NCBI GenBank assembly: GCA_964036155.1
Contig: OZ038422.1
Location: 55,637,201-55,701,200 of the forward strand
Reading direction: 5' to 3'
Source: Diploscapter coronatus
Taxonomy: Eukaryota > Nematoda > Chromadorea > Rhabditida > Rhabditidae
Length of the DNA stretch: 64,000 nucleotides
In this document: positions 52,640 through 64,000 of the stretch, piece after piece
How positions within the stretch are numbered: the first letter of the stretch is position 1
How the letters are laid out: the number at the start of each line of letters is the position of its first letter
The notes under the pieces: model-generated
The model's database searches: none
Seen by the model: the letters and a program-made list of their open reading frames with translations, nothing else
Told to the model about the DNA's origin: nothing
Translations under genes and position numbers: made by a program

Positions 52640-55600
52640 GGTTATTCTGTCTTTGCGTTCTGCTGAGTGGAGCAACAGCCTCTGAGTTGGGAGTGTCGTT
52701 GGGAGATGCAGCCATCTCGCAGGTGAGTCATTGTCTCATAGTTCATCAAGATCACATTCTGACCCTTTAGCTATTTCGTCATGTGGCCAGCAAAGTTCTG
52801 GACGAGCCTCGAACAATTCAAGTAACCCTTTTCAGTCCATTAACGCCGAATTTTCGTTTCAATTAAAAAGTGACGCATATTTTCGCCTGATTCCATTAGC
52901 CTATCTCCACCCGCTGCCTGTCCTGTTATCTTCTCACCATCTTCCTCTCCTCTTTCGCCTCCTCGTCTTACCCGTCCATCTACCATCCTTCTAACTTTCT
53001 GACCCATATCGCCCTGTCCGTTCTATTCTCCTTCTATCTTTCATGTTCTCTGCATCTTTTTCTGCCTTTTTCACTTTTATGTTTCACGCGCGAATTTTTC
53101 TGCATTTTATTTCATTTGACTCGCGATTTGAAACGACGAAAGCGACGAATTTGCAAGCAGAATGGGATGAATTGAATGAGGAGCTGGATTCTGGATGCTG
53201 GATAGATTGCAAAATGGAGGGCAAAAGGCAATGGGCAAGGGACAGAGGGCAGAAAGATGACCTAGATTGGGGATTGGGAGATTGAGATTGAGACTGTATG
53301 CAACACAACAATGCAAAGGAGTCAATCGGCACCTTTTCACATAAAGAATATGGCCTCGAGAGAGGGCAACTTATCCTAGAACACGATTTATGCAGCAGAT
53401 AAATCGGATCATTATTGTCATTATCAGCCTTAGACGATTAGAATCACGCAACTTTTTTTTTACGAAGTACAGAGTTTACTAGAAGCTTGAAAACGTTTCT
53501 GTATTTTAGAAACAAAGTAACAATTCCATATAACTCTAATTTTAGTTGATTCTGAATATTTTTTACATCATTATTGCTAAGGTCAGAATTATGGCATTTA
53601 TCAAAAATGTCGAAATTTCTAATATCAATTCTAGAATTTCGAAGTGAAGTGTACAGTGACGAGCAAAAGTCTGGAAACATTTGACCATTTTTATGTGACA
53701 ATTCAGCCCAAGCAATGTAATCAGATCCATCGAAATTTTTCAGAATTATATATTCCACTGTATTCAGTGTGTGAGCCAAATTCTAGCAAAATCTGGCCAT
53801 GATAAATGGCTTTGCCAGGCAAATTTTCAAGATGTTGCGTTTCCAAACTTTTTATGAACACCAGATACCATCAATCTATCCGCCAAACATGTACGAATTT
53901 GCCTTGTACCATGAACTATCGACTGTAAAATGAAGGTGCTGTTTATGGAATATCGATCTTTCTTGCTGACAGCTGACTGCCTGACTTACGACCTCTAATT
54001 AGACGCCAAGGAGAATCGGGGTGGGAAGCGAGGGAGTCTTTGTAACTGCTTCGAGCGATCTCAAGTGGTAGAGGACAAGGGGAGAGAAAGTGCACAGAAA
54101 AGGAAGCGGAATCAAGCGAAAACAGGCAAATTAGCGAACGGAGAGAACCTCTTTCTTTCGACATTCCATAAAAGGAACAATGCTGAAAGGGAACGCAAAT
54201 AGAAGCTATTCAATCGATACAATATGCAACAGATTACGAGCATAGATTATGATTATTTCAGGTTCTGGTCGAATCGAAAGAAGACCCCTCTGTCGGCCCG
54301 ATATTCGATGTGGATTTGCTAAATCGGATAATCTACAAGAACTTGTCTATGCGGTTCGAGCACGATTCCATTCACTTGCAGGTTGAACGGTCTGCCATAA
54401 TTTTCAAAAACACCAGCAAATCTCTTACTCTTTACAGGCTGAGTGCAGTCTCCCGAGCTAATCTGACGAACGTGTTCTGGCCCTTGGGTCTGTCCGATCA
54501 GGTTGTCGATTTCAGTGTCGAGGTAAACCACTTTCTTTCTCCTTTTTCCTTCCTCTCGACCCCTTTCCGGTTTGTTGTTTGAGTTCGACTGATTTGACGA
54601 ATATCTGCAAGTTGCAATGCTGCTTTGTGTACACAAGCTGCAGAGACAGAAAGTGTTATGGAATTCGTAGAAGGAAACTGGATGAAAGGGGATGGATAGG
54701 AAAAGGGAAAAGGGGAAGGGGAACAGTTGTGTGGCTATAATGGCATAATGGCAGGATGATTGGGATTGATTTCGATTGAAATTCAGCTACCGGAAGGCGA
54801 GTTGAAGTTCGATGTGAGTGAGAACTCGCTGCGAGTGGCCGATTGCTCGCTCAGAGATGCGGCTGTCGACATCGATATCAAGGAGAGGTGGCTCGCCAAT
54901 GCCGTAGGACGAATAGTCATAGAAGATAAAACAAAACTATTCCATTCAGGGCGCATCACTTATGATTCAGATGATGAACCCGATCATGGAAAAGGCACTC
55001 TGCTCAAGCATTAAAAGAAAAATTGGCACAATCGAGCATAATCGCGAGATGTAATCAAGGCAATTCATAGCTTGAACAACTCTGATGCACACTTTTAGGA
55101 AATTTCCTGTTTATGACATCGCTCCAGCCAAAGTGCAGAAGTACCTGGCAGAAAAGAACACAACTCTCTATTACAAGTAGGATATTTTTAAAGCGCTATT
55201 TTTGAATGTGACTTCTAGAATCCGAAGCATCGAATCTGATGAACACCAGTTGAAACTTCGAGCGCAATTACAGTGGACCGACATTGTAAAGCAATGTTTT
55301 TTTATGACAGCAATGATTTTACATGACTTCAGCATAGCAACGACGAAGGCGAAAAGTTGTTGAATAACGCAAATCTGACAGTGTTTGATTTGGAGTTGAA
55401 AGGAGACGACAGAGTTCAGATCTGGCTAGAGGACAAAATTCTGAACGAACTCTTCGAGCAGGTGAAGATTACGTTTTCACGATCACTTCAATTCAAATAA
55501 TTTAGTTTTCTTGGGAATTTGAATGGTTGAAGGAGGACATACCAGTGACGAGCCCTATGATTCCCTTAGATTCGAGAGAATTTCTCTCGACTCTCTGTGC

Positions 55601-56461
55601 TGACTGCTTCTTCAAAGTGAATGTTAACGCTCATGGCAGGCCAATAATCGTGGCCACTAATGATTCCTTCGTTCTCAATAAGTAGGTTGTTTTCTTTATT
55701 TTATGAAAATAGTTATAATCTGATTACATAAACTTTACTTTTTTAGTTATATAAAAATCATACTCATGCATTTTCTATTTATTTTTTTTTCGAAAATTTA
55801 AAAATCTTTATTTTCGTACGAGTATCGGAGTTTCATTCATTTTTTAAAATTTGTGCTTAAATCTCTTATTGTATAGATGTAGTACATTATGATATTTTAT
55901 TTAAAAACAAAAAATAACGTAGAATATTTTAGAACTGATCGAATACATTTGCAAGTCATTAACCCCATCAAAAATGTGAGCACTGTATTCGTCGCGTTAG
56001 TTCTTACAATTCAAGCAGAACTGAGACCTACTTTCGATAATGGCACATTACGGTAATTAGCTTTTGTTGACTTGTAATGTTTATAATATGAAAATTGTAA
56101 CTGTTTTAGAACACTGGTTCAATTATTGGATACTAATATTGAAATGCAAAAGGGCGCATTTCCCAAGAACTGGGCCCTATTTATGGGCGATTTGATACGA
56201 GGGATGATCTTGGACATGATTTGGCCCGAATTGAAGAATACAATCGAAGAGTTCACCTATGCAAAAGGAGTTAGGATAAATAGGGCTTGTGGAATCGATC
56301 CTAATCAGATACAACTTGAGATCGGTTTGGTGAAATGTAATTTGGCGAAAACTTATGACTTATATCTTAGGGGAAGGAAACTTCGCTATTTCGACTCGAT
56401 TATTACTTTCAAATTGGAATGCGGAAGAATGCTTCAAAGACATCAAGAACTCGATTCCTGA
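52640..56461 (+). CDS. BPI/LBP/CETP-family secreted lipid-binding protein B (first exon not found)
   Basis: Second BPI-type protein. The first supported exon (52640) is already inside a signal peptide (LFCLCVLLSGATASELG), so the ATG must lie in an upstream exon not found. Next come LFRHVASKVLDEPRTIQ (about 52775-52822), an exon of about 54262-54523 with VLVESKEDPSVGPIFDVDLL and VFWPLGLSDQVVDFSVE, then LPEGELKFDVSENSLRVADC and ASLMIQMMNPIMEKALCSSI, the Cys-containing helix typical of BPI N-domains. The second half includes LKLRAQLQWTDI, ANLTVFDLELKGDDRVQIWL, FSWEFEWLKEDIPVTSPMI, VFVALVLTIQAEL and KNTIEEFTYAKGVRI, ending at the TGA at 56459. A 56-nt stretch at about 54382-54437 looks like a tiny intron, but the frame supports its retention. 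A Tc1-like MITE lies in the intron before 54262. Confidence 0.8.
53654..53865. mobile_element. Tc1/mariner-like MITE
   Basis: About 212 bp flanked by TA. The left end CAGTGACGAGCAAAAGTCTG and the reverse-complemented right end TCTGGTGTTCATAAAAAGTT share the AAAAGT(C/T)TGGAAAC core typical of Tc1/mariner ends. No transposase is encoded. Confidence 0.65.
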
Positions 56462-57174
56462 TCCGGAAAAGTTGCTGGAGAAGGTTGAGTTTGCGCATGC
56501 AAATGATACCTCCTTCGATCTTCCCAGACATTAGCGATTTATTGTCCGATTTCGCATATTGTTGCTTTGAATTGTTACATATCATTCACTCTCCTTTCTG
56601 TTCTCAACTTATCACAAACAACTCGGGATTCGTTCACAAAATGGGTACAAATTCGCAGCGACTGTGATCAAGCGGCCATAATCTCCTTCAGACAAGTGGA
56701 AATGAGCCACGAAGACTATGCAAAAATAATTTAATCAGCACTGATAAATTCTACTGCATACGATAAATAACTAACAAGATCATAATTTCATATAATTTAT
56801 AGTCTTTAATAAATCTTATTTATTTGAAAATCTAAATACAAATCGTAGTAAAATATAAATCACACAAGTATTTTTTATATACTACAAATGACGTCATGAT
56901 TATTTTTATCGATCGATTTTTTAATGAATAACTTGAGAAGTTTTAAGAAAAAAATCTAAATACACGAGTTTCAACAAAATTTGAAGTAATAGTGATCCGT
57001 TTTGAAATTGTGCTAAATTTAATAATCTCTTATGCAGAAATCTTGAAGTGTGAAACTTCATATAGAATATCTTCATTAGTCGAGTGGATTATTGAAGTGT
57101 CGAAGAGTGTTTGGGAATGTAGATTTGAATGTAAATATGTAAATAGGAATGTATATTGAATTGAGTGATTTAGT

Positions 57175-60100
57175 TTAATGATGGAATAGTCTCAGTCCCG
57201 TGTGACAAATGGTGATGCCGTGCTCGTTGCAGGCCTCGATAATCTCGTCATCTCTCACGGATCCACCTGGGTGAGCCACATATTTCACTCCGAACTGCAA
57301 AGTTTTGATAAATATGCGATTTTGCATATCGGCATACCTGTTTAGCACAGTCAATATTGTCTCTGAAAGGCAGAAAAGCATCCGAGCTCATCACAACTCC
57401 GGTCTGTTTTTCTAACCAAGCTTTTCGTTCTTCCTGTAATTTCGTCATTTACTATTTCAGATCTTCACGGATTTTAAATCTACTTCCAGAAAAGTTCATA
57501 TTTTGGTTGTGTTGAGTTATTTTTGCAGTTATTAGTTGACAAATATGAATAGATTTGCGCTCGAACTTCAAAGAACTTCTTCAGTTTGCGCAGATGATTT
57601 GTTATGTGCAGAATGGCAGGAAAGCAGGGTGGAAGAATTTAATAACGCGTGCGAGATCGAGAGGCCACTTTAATAAGCAACGATGCAGAGATTACGTCAT
57701 TGGAAGAGCATTTATTAATATCTACTGAAGGAGACAAACAAGTTATCTTTACTGACAGATGCAGAAGCAGATTCAAAGGATGGGTACATTTGGCAGAGCA
57801 GATTTCGTGAAGGGAGAACACTCAAGTGGCTCTGCCATTTTAGGCAGCACTCAACTCGAACTCGACAATCAGTCAAACAAACGAACGCGCATCGTGAGTA
57901 CGTCACGAAGCAGATAATAGAAGCATTGCGTTCGAGTTTTGTTCAACAACTAATAGTTACAAAGAATATTTCTGCACTATTGAAAACTTGAGATTTAAAC
58001 ATTTGATGTCGTTGATTAATTTAACAGTTAATAAAAAACCTGGCGCTTGTCATTATATGATTTGTGTATGGCATCAAGAATCTTGAAAAAGTGGGAAAAA
58101 TATTGTGATACTCTACGCGTCATTATGATTTTCTTAAATCGCTGCTACAAATTTATTGAATTTGTCTGCCAATAAAGTGACTGAAATCAAATCATTCACG
58201 AATTATCTCACTCGTTATGCAAAACTGTCGTTTGGATGAGTTCCTCTCGTTAATTTCAAGATGTAAAATATCGGCAAAAATGTTTTACCTGAGACAGAGG
58301 TAGCACTGGTTCTGTGAAGTACTCTTGCCACTGTTCAACAGGGATCTGAAACGAAATGGAATAATCATCGAGTGATTTCAAGAGATTTGGTCAACCTCTC
58401 TTCCAACGACCCCCGAACAAAGAACATCGATTGCATTGCTCTTCTCGCTCCTTTTGATGCACGGCTTCCAGGGCAGAGAAAGGACTGTTGGATGCTGACG
58501 GAGCCACCTGAAGAAAATGACAAATCACTCGATCAATGAATACCGAATGATCGATTTCACACTCATTTCGTCATTCTATTTTTAACTCTTTTCTCTGCCC
58601 TGCGGGGGAGCGTTTTCCCTCCTCTTCCTGTTTCAGCCTATCGCTTATCATTCCATACACACAATGCCGATCACCAATCATTCAAATTAATTCACTCGTT
58701 CACTCTCTACTCGACTTCTGACTAATATCAAAATTGAATCTTCTCTAAAATCAATGGGTTGATGATTCAACGATTATTATCTCATATTCAGAAGACAAAC
58801 TACGAACTAGTTGATTTATTTCAAATCTCCAACTACGGTAAGTTTTAGATGTATGCACAAAAGTAGTAATACTCTCACGTCTCATGCCGTATTTTATAAC
58901 TCTCTCAATTTCTTATTTCAGTTAGCCGATCATAGATTTTGAAACTCATCACGAGCTGCGCATTTCTACGTCATTTCGCGACAAAACTGGGCGGAGCCAA
59001 AGGCTAAAAAAGTAGAGACGGGATACAGAAGGAATTAAAAGGGAGGAAAGAAAAGAGGAGCAGGTCCAGAAAAGGAAAACCAAATAAGAACCGAATATAC
59101 ATTGATACTAAATATTCCTACTCCTAATTATTTTTTACTAATCAAATCATTTCTATTGCCACATTGTAACCCCATCAAGTTACTGCACATCTGAACACAA
59201 TTCAACGGGTGAGTGATATAGTTCATTGATAATTTGCAAATGAACAAATTCTTCCCCGTTAAAAATATTTTTTAATAAATGCATTCATTTTTGATCAATC
59301 GTCTGATATTATCAGTTCAAATATCGACCGATCAAATTTGGTTGATTAATTCTGGCCATTTTCCACGAATGACGTCAAGTTAAATAGGGGAAAAACATCG
59401 ACTTAGTTTTGATAATAATCGATGTGTGGAAAAGCAACTATGCAAATACAAATATTATCGTTGGCTTTCATTGTTAGGGTATCTTTCATCGATATGATAA
59501 TAATTCAGATGTTTCCCACATGAGGACATCTACAAATGCTACTGTGGCTGTTGGTTTCCTTTATTTCTTGTCTCTTCTTCCTGTCTTCACTCTGCTCTGC
59601 CATGCTCATGTTCGATAAAGGTATTTTTATTCCTTCTTTATCGTATAAAAAGGGACCGCTCGGAATTTAGATTCATAGTAGTGAAAATTAAAATTCCGAT
59701 TCAGAATTCTTAAAAGAGAATGTCTGAAAATCAAAGCGGTGCGGAACAGGGGTCCGCCGTTTTGGCTGATTTTCACGTATATAATAGTTTTTCACGCTCA
59801 TTTTTTATGATAGCCGTTTTCGAAAATTGATTATAGTAGAGGATTACGGTAGCTCGAATGTTTTCAGAGCCGACCTCGGGCAAAAATCATAGCTTTCTTA
59901 TTTCTGAACCAAACCGAACGGGATTTTCACCGTTGGATAGCTCTTGAAAAACCCTACAAATAATAAGGTCGGATTACTTGATGGAAATGAAGAATTAGCG
60001 TTTTTTGCACCAACAAAAATGAGCTAGTGTTCATTGCACATTTGACCATTGTTTTAGCCTTATAAAGTATTTTGCCCGAGTGCAAAGTCACCTTTCATTC

Positions 60101-63100
60101 TTTCAAATGTAAGGCGTGAGCCTTATCAGCTTCATCAAATAGTTGAATTGTCACAATGGCATTACCCTTCCTCACACCTTTCTTTGCAGTTGATTCGGAA
60201 CAGAACTGTTTCCTGTCGATGTGCCACATCGACTCCGGCTGCGTGCCCCTCGGCTGCTCTATCGACCAATACGACAGAATTGGCTGTGGCTATTTCCGCA
60301 TGAACATCTACCAATTCCGACAGTGCTATCAGCCAGGCAAAGGGGAGGACGAGGATGAAAACGAGGCCTGGATTCGCTGTGCGGAGGACTACGAGTGTTC
60401 TATGCAGTGCATCAAAGTAAGTATATTTTCCTGATGCACAAACAAATTTTCAAAAAAAAATCATATTGAAAGTGATGTGAGTGCGCAGCTGAAATTGGAA
60501 TTCTGAGTATGTTTGATGACATGAAAAAATTGCAAATAAATGCAATACCGACATTTACGTATCGTCTCAGAGATTATCTACAAACTATTGCGAACCCTAA
60601 TGGAATTATCTTGCATTTCAAGCTATACGCAATATTGAAGATAGCCTCATCGAAAATTTTTCGAGCCTGTAATGCATAGACGCACTCGCTTGTAAGCCAT
60701 TGTAAGTGGTTGTTCTCACTTGTAAATTTTAAAAATAAGAAATTACAGGTCAATACAGGCTTGTATATTCTTGTGACTGATTGTAAGTCATTAAAGGGTT
60801 GTTCAGGCCACAATAAACTCAGCAACTTTTTGCTGAGATATTCTTTATTACAGACTTAACTTTTTTCTAAAAATATTAAAAAAGTAAGAATTCGCGCTAA
60901 ATGCGTCTTCCAGCTCCGTGCCTGGCCATTGAATTGTAATTTTTGAGTGCAGCTATTTTCGTTATTCTAGCATCATCTTTTCAATGTTCACTTCACACAT
61001 CACACAATTCTGCATTGTCCCCATTCCTCAGAATTCGTTGCCTCGGTTTCAGTGCATTCTATTTTCTGCCAAGAGCTGCGCATAATTGCCGTGAACTCTG
61101 CGTGCTTTTGAAAACATCTAGGATAAAAGCAGATTTGCCAGTCCTTAATCAGCTCAAGCTAATTTTGAAATGGCTTTCGAAATGCACGAAACGTCACGAC
61201 AAAGAGCAGAGCGGCTGTGATGACGCAATCGAGGCTCGCTTGAGTTCAAACAGAAAAGAGTAGCAAAAATAAGCAGAGGGACTTAGAGAAGATGGATGGA
61301 CAGAGATTAGGCAGCCTTCTGTGCAGGGCAGGGCTAGCTAATTCCACTTATTATTCTCCGACCTAATAATTCACTTGGATGAATCTGACCCGAAAATAGT
61401 CTGAAGAACAAGCTATGAAAGAAGAATATTTAGATAGTGGCTTCACGATTTCGCACCAAGTGCTACGGTAAATCAGACTGTGAAGCTGTTGCGAGGATAC
61501 ACGACGGAGGTGCTAGCGGTTGCCGAGATAGGTTGGAAATTATCTTAGAAGAAAACATTTTTTGAAAGGCGAATTAATATTTTAAAAAATTTAAGAAGAG
61601 TGAAATTCATGAAAATTGGAATCCATAGTGCTTAACCCTTTGTCAATTTTTGTCTTATCTCTGCAAGGCATAATCTGGAAAAAAGATTGATGCATCAAGA
61701 TGAAATCGTTATATGATGATACAATTACATTCGATTTCGAATTTCACAAATTCAGGAAAACAGCTCTGTATTGGAAACGAGTTGGAACGACTTGCAACGG
61801 AAAATGCAATAAGCCATTCTTCACGCGGCACTGATTTCGCCCTACATTAATTAGTTGGCTAATTATTTGAAATCCAATTTCAACCAGTCTTCATGATCTT
61901 TGATACCTACTGCTTTCCTTACCATTGATTGGGATTTGATACTACTGAGTGATGAAACTAATTAAAAATGCTAATAAAGTAAAGAAAATAATTGAAGAAA
62001 ACCCTACCAATTGACAGTTTTGTCGCCAGCCAGTCTTGTGCAATGTATTCTCGATTGCTGGCCAGCTCCCATTCCGATCACCTGAAGCAAATGAATTCTC
62101 CCTTCAAGTATCATTCATTTCATCTAACCTGCCCTCGATGAGCGAAGCAGACCGAGTTCGATTGTGCATATTTCAGAGCGATCGTGGCAACGATCAGGTC
62201 GTCGATGGCCTGCTTGTTCAGCTGCAATATAAAATTCGTCATTTGCATGGTCAGAATATCTTTGAAAGTGTAAAAGCTGTCAAACGTGAAAGTAAGATTT
62301 TAAAGAACAAGTGTTTGGTTTTAATTCCGCGGTCAATATTGCAAAAGTTACATCATTAACCGACACTAACCTCATTATATTTTCCCACGACATTCTTGAA
62401 CAGATCCGCACTAATGACTGCGTTATTTCGTTTCTGCCTCAGTTTCAGTCCAAATACAGTCCGCTCTTCTGTGTCTGTTGGCACGTAGGTCGGGTTTATC
62501 TGAAATTTACATTCTCCCTTCTAGTTTATTAGGCTGAGATTGCAGCTTTGACACGTCTGGGAACAAAATCTAGAGTAAAATTTTTTCAATATCGATCAAA
62601 GTCAAAATCGAAATTCGATAAAATTGATGTTTTCAAATGAAGATGGAGTTTTACGATTTTGCCATCAAAACTCACTCGATTCCATTTTAAGAAGTGAAAT
62701 AGATGCGCTTCAATTTGATGGAATTCATAGAACTTGGAATAAACATCAAATCAACTAATGTTACCTTGAGAACACAGTAGTTTCCGTTCTTCTTTTTTGC
62801 GAGAATGCTGAGTGCAGCTGCGTCATAATCAGGGGCGACCACTCCATCCGACACTTCCCGATTGATGATTTTGGCTGTCAACTCGTCGCATTTGTCCGAC
62901 AGGGCGATGAAGTCCCCGAATGATGACATTCGGTCGGCACCTAGAATATAGTTTTTATTCCGATCACTTTCTTCCAAAATAAGCTTTCACAAAATTTCAC
63001 CAAGATTTTCAACAAAATTCTATTGAATTTCTAAAAAAAATTATTAGCATTTTACGAGATTTTCGAGGGTATGTTTTTAATTCATTTGAAACTGAATAAT

Positions 63101-64000
63101 TCACAGAAGCAGCTATGTTTATGATGAACCGAGTAATGAGACAGACTATCAGCTCAGCTCGGCCATAATTCACGAGGCACAAAGCACAAGGAAACCGAAG
63201 ATCGTCTAAATGGGGCGACGAGACAACGTGACGACTGATAATCGAAAACCTTAGCTTTCAGCTATTCTGAGAACGATTGTCTTACCAACTAGCTCAAGAA
63301 ATCGAATCGCATTCGATTTCTTCAATATCCAATCCTGCTCTTCAAAATTACTAATATTACATGTAAGGAGGGGATAGAAACGAAAGATGAAATGATACGT
63401 AAATTTCTCAGGCACATTTTTAGAGATAGGATACAATAACTGGGGGTATTTTAAGTAGCTTTTCAATGAAAATAGTCATTGTAAAAAGAGATGAACTTCT
63501 ATTAATTCGTAGCAAGGTTCATTTTCGCTATTAGTTTGCAGTGTTATTTGAAAGATGGAGAGTGAAAGCACATACAGGAATTTTAGAAATCAAATAAAAA
63601 ATAAAAGGAGAAAAAAGAGCAAATGCTTACCTCTAGCCCTGGCATAGGCTGCAGCTAGACTGGGTTTCTTTGTGTCGAGAGGCAAATCGGCAACCATGCA
63701 AGAGATTATCTCTGCCTCGTTCAGGGGAATTCCAATTGCCGCTCCTGAACAATTAGCATTATTCACATAATTCACGAAAAAAAATACTGATGTCACACTA
63801 AATAATGAGTTGAAAACATTTGGTCGGCCAGAAAGTTCTTGCCGAATATATGGATCAATAAAATTGTCCAAAATTTTGCTAGGCGTATTGCTAAATGTTA
63901 CAATATGTGAGAAAGGTGGTAATATTATTAGGCAAAATACTCAGCACCTCATCAGATAGAAGTCTAAAAAATGTTTCGAAAGCTAATGAAAAATATGTGT
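57175..64000 (-). CDS. ATIC: ATIC, bifunctional purine synthesis enzyme (partial, cut at right edge)
   Basis: AICAR transformylase/IMP cyclohydrolase, last two steps of purine synthesis. Only the transformylase part is in the window. Exons in coding order: about 63635-63745 ([29 protein letters not shown]), 62765-62942 ([20 protein letters not shown]), about 62391-62497 ([20 protein letters not shown]), about 62131-62211 ([20 protein letters not shown]), about 62011-62083 ([17 protein letters not shown]), about 58397-58508 ([20 protein letters not shown]), about 58290-58344, about 57339-57434 ([15 protein letters not shown]), and about 57175-57295 ending HTGLRLFHH at the stop. The catalytic Lys-His pair (SFKHVSPAG in human) falls just beyond the right edge. 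The intron at about 58509-62010 is 3.5 kb and contains a lysozyme gene on the other strand. The last intron is only 43 nt. Confidence 0.93.
59536..61834 (+). CDS. Invertebrate-type (destabilase) lysozyme, nested gene
   Basis: Secreted antibacterial or digestive muramidase family. Four exons (59536-59620, 60190-60416, 61434-61531, 61756-61834) join in phase to 162 residues. There is a signal peptide ([20 protein letters not shown]). The core reads [20 protein letters not shown], then [34 protein letters not shown] and [15 protein letters not shown], ending [17 protein letters not shown]. The GKG...EAWxRCAED insertion resembles nematode ILYS proteins. At the usual catalytic Glu (ESGC) this protein has Asp43 (DSGC); the second acidic residue, Asp54, is kept. 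Ser38 replaces one conserved Cys. It lies wholly within an ATIC intron on the opposite strand, and AATAAA follows near 61974. Confidence 0.88.

Noticed and set aside
54382..54437. 56-nt intron candidate in BPI-like gene B
   Set aside because: Removing it shifts the frame to an early stop, whereas read-through stays in frame with the conserved following segment.
60660..60800. Loose TTGTAAG repeats in the lysozyme intron
   Set aside because: Too short and irregular to call a repeat array.

Overview
This window looks like nuclear DNA of a nematode. The genes are intron-rich (up to 16 coding exons), and many introns are very short (40-46 nt). Several genes have a splice-acceptor consensus directly in front of the start codon, as expected for spliced-leader trans-splicing. 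The Ras protein is a 184-residue LET-60-type protein, and the invertebrate-type lysozyme has the spacing typical of nematode ILYS proteins. The background is AT-rich with GC-richer exons. All gene models were built by hand from reading frames, splice phases and family motifs; no database search was run.

Layout, left to right. 1-2863 (-): PIG-S, a GPI-transamidase subunit cut by the left edge, with unresolved 5' exons. 3637-5855 (-): a tetraspanin of the Tspan5/14/17 (TspanC8) type. 6270-7527 (+): mitochondrial FDX2 ferredoxin. 8095-11495 (+): a CRTAP/leprecan-like protein. 12318-17058 (-): an FMRFamide-receptor-like GPCR. 18513-23412 (-): an ankyrin-repeat protein, probably the downstream cistron of NOP9 at 23718-27688 (-). 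29242-31052 (-): the Ras gene. 32104-34887 (+): a Cdc1/PGAP5-type metallophosphoesterase. 34888-42400: a long stretch with almost no recognisable genes. 42401-45068 (+): a RING/B-box (TRIM-like) protein. 45856-46467 (+): a small acidic protein behind a TATA box. 47642-51330 (-) and 52640-56461 (+): two divergently oriented BPI/LBP-family lipid-binding proteins. 57175-64000 (-): ATIC (purine synthesis), cut by the right edge, with an invertebrate-type lysozyme gene (59536-61834, +) nested in its largest visible intron.

Most genes are unrelated housekeeping or signalling genes. Two groupings stand out: the NOP9-ankyrin pair, whose spacing is like a nematode operon, and the 47-62 kb stretch that puts two secreted BPI-like proteins and a secreted lysozyme close together.

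Non-genic structure: three kinds of short terminal-inverted-repeat (MITE-like) elements sit in introns. One kind is present twice, in the ankyrin and Ras introns. There is also a strong hairpin of about 90 nt at 47071-47160, a 39-bp inverted-repeat pair at 36010-36448, and a short inverted repeat near 2.2 kb. Three introns begin with GC instead of GT.
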